Of a stretch of 64,000 nucleotides of DNA, positions 61,706 to 64,000 are shown in pieces. Both the position numbers and the translations under genes were made by a program. The stretch comes from Fusicatenibacter saccharivorans (lineage in GTDB: Bacteria > Bacillota > Clostridia > Lachnospirales > Lachnospiraceae), in the NCBI RefSeq assembly GCF_015557635.1, contig NZ_JADNOP010000003.1, forward strand, positions 124,001 to 188,000. Reading direction: 5' to 3'. The notes under the pieces are model-generated. The model saw only the letters and a list, made by a program, of their open reading frames with translations, did no database searches and was not told the origin of the DNA. The stretch's first letter is position 1, and each line of letters begins with the position of its first letter.

Positions 61706-63919
61706 GTGAAACGTTTGGAAAAAATTTCAGTGCTGACAGCAAAATTAAAAAAAGCTGTTGCAGAAGAAGGAATCGGCGGTCTGGCTGGGCGTACGAAAGG
61801 GTACCTTGCGCGGGCAAAAAAAGAAAAAGAGTTTCAGAGAGAAAAATCCCGGGTCTACCGGGATATTCTCTTTATCAGTGGCTGCAATGAACAGCTGCCG
61901 CATCCACACCGGTACCGCGTGGTGCATCAGATGGAGCAGCTGGAGGCAGGCGGATATACGTGTGATACGGTTTATTTTCAGGAGCTGAAGCCCTGGATGG
62001 TACGCTGCTACGGCGCGTTCGTGATTTTCCGCTGCCCGATGACGGACACCCTGCGGGAATTTGCCACAATGGCAAAGCAGATGAACAAGCCTCTGTGGTA
62101 CGATGTGGATGATCTTGTGATCGATACGAAATACACCGATCAGATTCCGTTTCTCGACCGGATGCAGCCGGAAGAACGGCAGGCATACGATCAGAATGTC
62201 CGAAACATGGGCGAGCTGCTTTCCCTCTGTGATGCGGCGGTTACGACGACAGCGGCGCTGGCAGAAGAACTGAAGCAGTACGTACCGGAGGTGCTGATCA
62301 ACCGCAACTGTGCGTCAGATGAGATGCTGCTACTGTCCGAGGCGGTGTTAAAAGAAAAACAGAAAAAGAACGAAGCAGATGGAACGGCGAAAAAAGTACG
62401 CCTTGGCTATTTCAGCGGCAGTGCGACGCATCTGGACGACATCGAGATGATCGTTCCGGTGCTGAAACAGCTGCTTGGCAAAAATCCGAACCTGGAACTC
62501 CTCATCGTGGGAATTCTGGAACTCCCGGTGGAGCTGAAACTGTTTGCTTCCCAGATCCAGATGGAGGGATTTGTCGATTACCAAAAACTGCCGGAGCGGA
62601 TTGCGTCGGTGGATATCAACTTGGCTCCGCTTACCGATACGATTTTTAACCGTGCGAAATCGGAAAATAAATGGGTGGAAGCGGCTCTGGTGCAGACCGT
62701 GACAGCAGCCAGCAATCTCGGCGCTTTTGCTGAGATGGTACAGGATGGAGAAGACGGCGTACTCTGCCGAGACGAAGCGGAGTGGTTGGAAAAACTGCAG
62801 TGGCTGATCGACGACGAACCGGCACGAAAAGCCATTGCCGGACGGGCATATGGCCGGTGCAGCCGCGAGTGTGTCACAATCTTTCATGCCACCGGGATTT
62901 GCGAGTGGGTGGAGCGCCACTGGAATCTACGCTGTGCCTTTGTGCTTCCAGCGATGGAGATCAGCGGAGGCATCCGCGTTGCACTTCTTCATGCGGAAAT
63001 GCTGGTAAAAGCAGGAGCGCAGGTCAGCCTCTTTACTCTGGAAGGGGAGGCGGAGTGGTATCATGAGGGTGATTTCCATTTTCCGGTGCTGTCGGCCGAG
63101 CGAGAGAAACTGCAGGGAACGCTGGATCTTGCGGTAGCGACGATGTGGAATACCGCAGAGTTCGTCGAACAGTCCAGTAAGATCCGAAAGAAAAAATATC
63201 TGGTGCAGAATTTTGAAGTTGGATTTTATCCGCCGGGAAGCCCGTACCGGATCGCAACTTCGGCGACTTACCGGATGAGGAGCCCGATGGAGTACGTAAC
63301 CATTTCCAAATGGTGTCAGAACTGGCTGCGGGAGGAATACCATACCGAAGCAGTCTATCTTCCGAACGGCATCGATCCGTCCTTCTATCCGAAACGGGGG
63401 CGGGATCTGCAGGGAAAAATTCGGATTCTGATCGAGGGAGACTGCAGCGCGGAGCATAAAAACGTGGACGAGAGCTTCCGTATCGTGGAACAGCTGGATC
63501 TGGAAAAATTCGAGATCTGGTACATGTCCTACAATGGAAATCCGAAATCCTGGTACCGCGTGGACCGCTTTTTACACCGGGTTCCGTATGAAAAAACACC
63601 GGAAGTCTATGCGGCGTGTGATATCCTGCTGAAAACAAGCCTGCTGGAGAGCTTTTCCTATCCGCCGCTTGAGATGATGGCGTCCGGCGGCTACGTCGTT
63701 GCTGTGCCGAACGGTGGCAATCTGGAATACCTGAAAGATGGGGAAAACTGTATTCTCTATCCGCAGGGAAATCTCGCGGAGGCAAAAGCGGCGATTGAGC
63801 GTATTCTGACAGATGCGGAACTGAGGAAAAAACTGGATACGGGAGCAGAAGAGACGGTAAAGGAAAGAAACTGGAAAAGAATCGAACCACAGATTTTAGA
63901 ACAGTATCTTGGAAAATAA
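61706..63919 (+). CDS. Double glycosyltransferase, second half WsaF-like
   Basis: This 737-residue protein joins two GT-B units. After a basic coiled N-terminus (1-60) the first unit (about 50-390) has PLWYDVDDLVIDT, RLGYFSGSATHLDD and APLTDTIFNRAKSENKWVEAA. The second (about 400-737) has FVLPAMEISGGIRVA, YLVQNFEVGFYPPGSPY, VYLPNGIDPSFYP and LLKTSLLESFSYPPLEMMASGG. The GTG at 61706 has only a weak site; TTG 61715 is possible. It is the last gene of operon B seen here and may build a repeating disaccharide alone. Confidence 0.85.
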   Translation: MKRLEKISVLTAKLKKAVAEEGIGGLAGRTKGYLARAKKEKEFQREKSRVYRDILFISGCNEQLPHPHRYRVVHQMEQLEAGGYTCDTVYFQELKPWMVRCYGAFVIFRCPMTDTLREFATMAKQMNKPLWYDVDDLVIDTKYTDQIPFLDRMQPEERQAYDQNVRNMGELLSLCDAAVTTTAALAEELKQYVPEVLINRNCASDEMLLLSEAVLKEKQKKNEADGTAKKVRLGYFSGSATHLDDIEMIVPVLKQLLGKNPNLELLIVGILELPVELKLFASQIQMEGFVDYQKLPERIASVDINLAPLTDTIFNRAKSENKWVEAALVQTVTAASNLGAFAEMVQDGEDGVLCRDEAEWLEKLQWLIDDEPARKAIAGRAYGRCSRECVTIFHATGICEWVERHWNLRCAFVLPAMEISGGIRVALLHAEMLVKAGAQVSLFTLEGEAEWYHEGDFHFPVLSAEREKLQGTLDLAVATMWNTAEFVEQSSKIRKKKYLVQNFEVGFYPPGSPYRIATSATYRMRSPMEYVTISKWCQNWLREEYHTEAVYLPNGIDPSFYPKRGRDLQGKIRILIEGDCSAEHKNVDESFRIVEQLDLEKFEIWYMSYNGNPKSWYRVDRFLHRVPYEKTPEVYAACDILLKTSLLESFSYPPLEMMASGGYVVAVPNGGNLEYLKDGENCILYPQGNLAEAKAAIERILTDAELRKKLDTGAEETVKERNWKRIEPQILEQYLGK

Positions 63920-63934
63920 ATAAGCAACAAAAAG

Positions 63935-64000
63935 GGCTGTCGCACTAGCAAATATTTCTGGCGGTAGCTCTGCTTTATACCCAAATGGCATCGAAATCGG
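63935..64000. other. Non-coding edge, possible insertion-sequence end
   Basis: After the last gene the sequence GGGCTGTCGCACTAGC begins a stretch with no coding sense to the window edge. It resembles the terminus of insertion sequences that start with GGGCTGTCGC, but only one end is visible, so this is a guess. Confidence 0.2.

Overview
The window looks like the chromosome of a Lachnospiraceae-type member of the Clostridia (Firmicutes). The grounds are AGGAGG-type ribosome binding sites almost everywhere, TTG/GTG starts, roughly balanced base composition, and lineage-typical genes: HemZ-like radical SAM, hisS-aspS, YtaF, a Tet-like GTPase with a nuclease tail, TarI/TarJ, and proteins with cell-wall-binding repeats. 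No rRNA, tRNA, CRISPR array or complete insertion sequence was found.

Layout. 1-9.3 kb is housekeeping: the recJ 3' end, apt, a bifunctional RelA/SpoT, a metallo-hydrolase, hemZ, an HD-GYP protein, hisS and aspS. 9.4-15.8 kb holds a small membrane protein and a MacAB-like ABC efflux operon with two adaptor proteins, one of which has a very large insertion in its hairpin. 16-21.5 kb has a CBS protein, argS, and a membrane Ser/Thr kinase that appears to start with ATT, coupled to a secreted acidic Pro/Glu-rich protein. 21.6-25.4 kb has a HAD-CPBP fusion, a short stretch that looks like an insertion-sequence scar with an RNA-like fold, and rpsB-tsf. 25.5-34.2 kb has a decayed sugar kinase, a polyferredoxin with two FMN domains, a PIN-PhoH ATPase, an HD hydrolase, ppk and a UMF1-type transporter. 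34.3-39.5 kb runs from a Tet(M)-like GTPase fused to a NYN nuclease into a TarI-TarJ-epimerase set that should make CDP-ribitol.

40-63.9 kb is a cell-surface polymer region. Operon A (40.2-44.3 kb) has two GT2 enzymes, an undecaprenyl-phosphate sugar transferase and a LicD protein. Two minus-strand genes encode exported proteins with cell-wall-binding repeats: a metallo-beta-lactamase-fold protein and an LTA-synthase-like enzyme. Between them lie a large membrane protein broken by an in-frame TAG, a pair of SMR-like half flippases and an AT-rich acyltransferase. Operon B (53.0-63.9 kb) has rfbC, a Wzm/Wzt exporter, a methyltransferase, an APH-like kinase with a coiled coil, and rhamnan-type glycosyltransferases. 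Wzt has a C-terminal cargo domain, and the methyltransferase plus kinase/coiled-coil pair matches the domain order of the chain-terminating ruler protein WbdD, but split into two genes. The likely picture is an ABC-exported, rhamnose-containing wall polysaccharide whose length is set by a capping reaction. This is the most interesting system seen here.

All calls rest on reading the sequence and the translations; no database search was possible.
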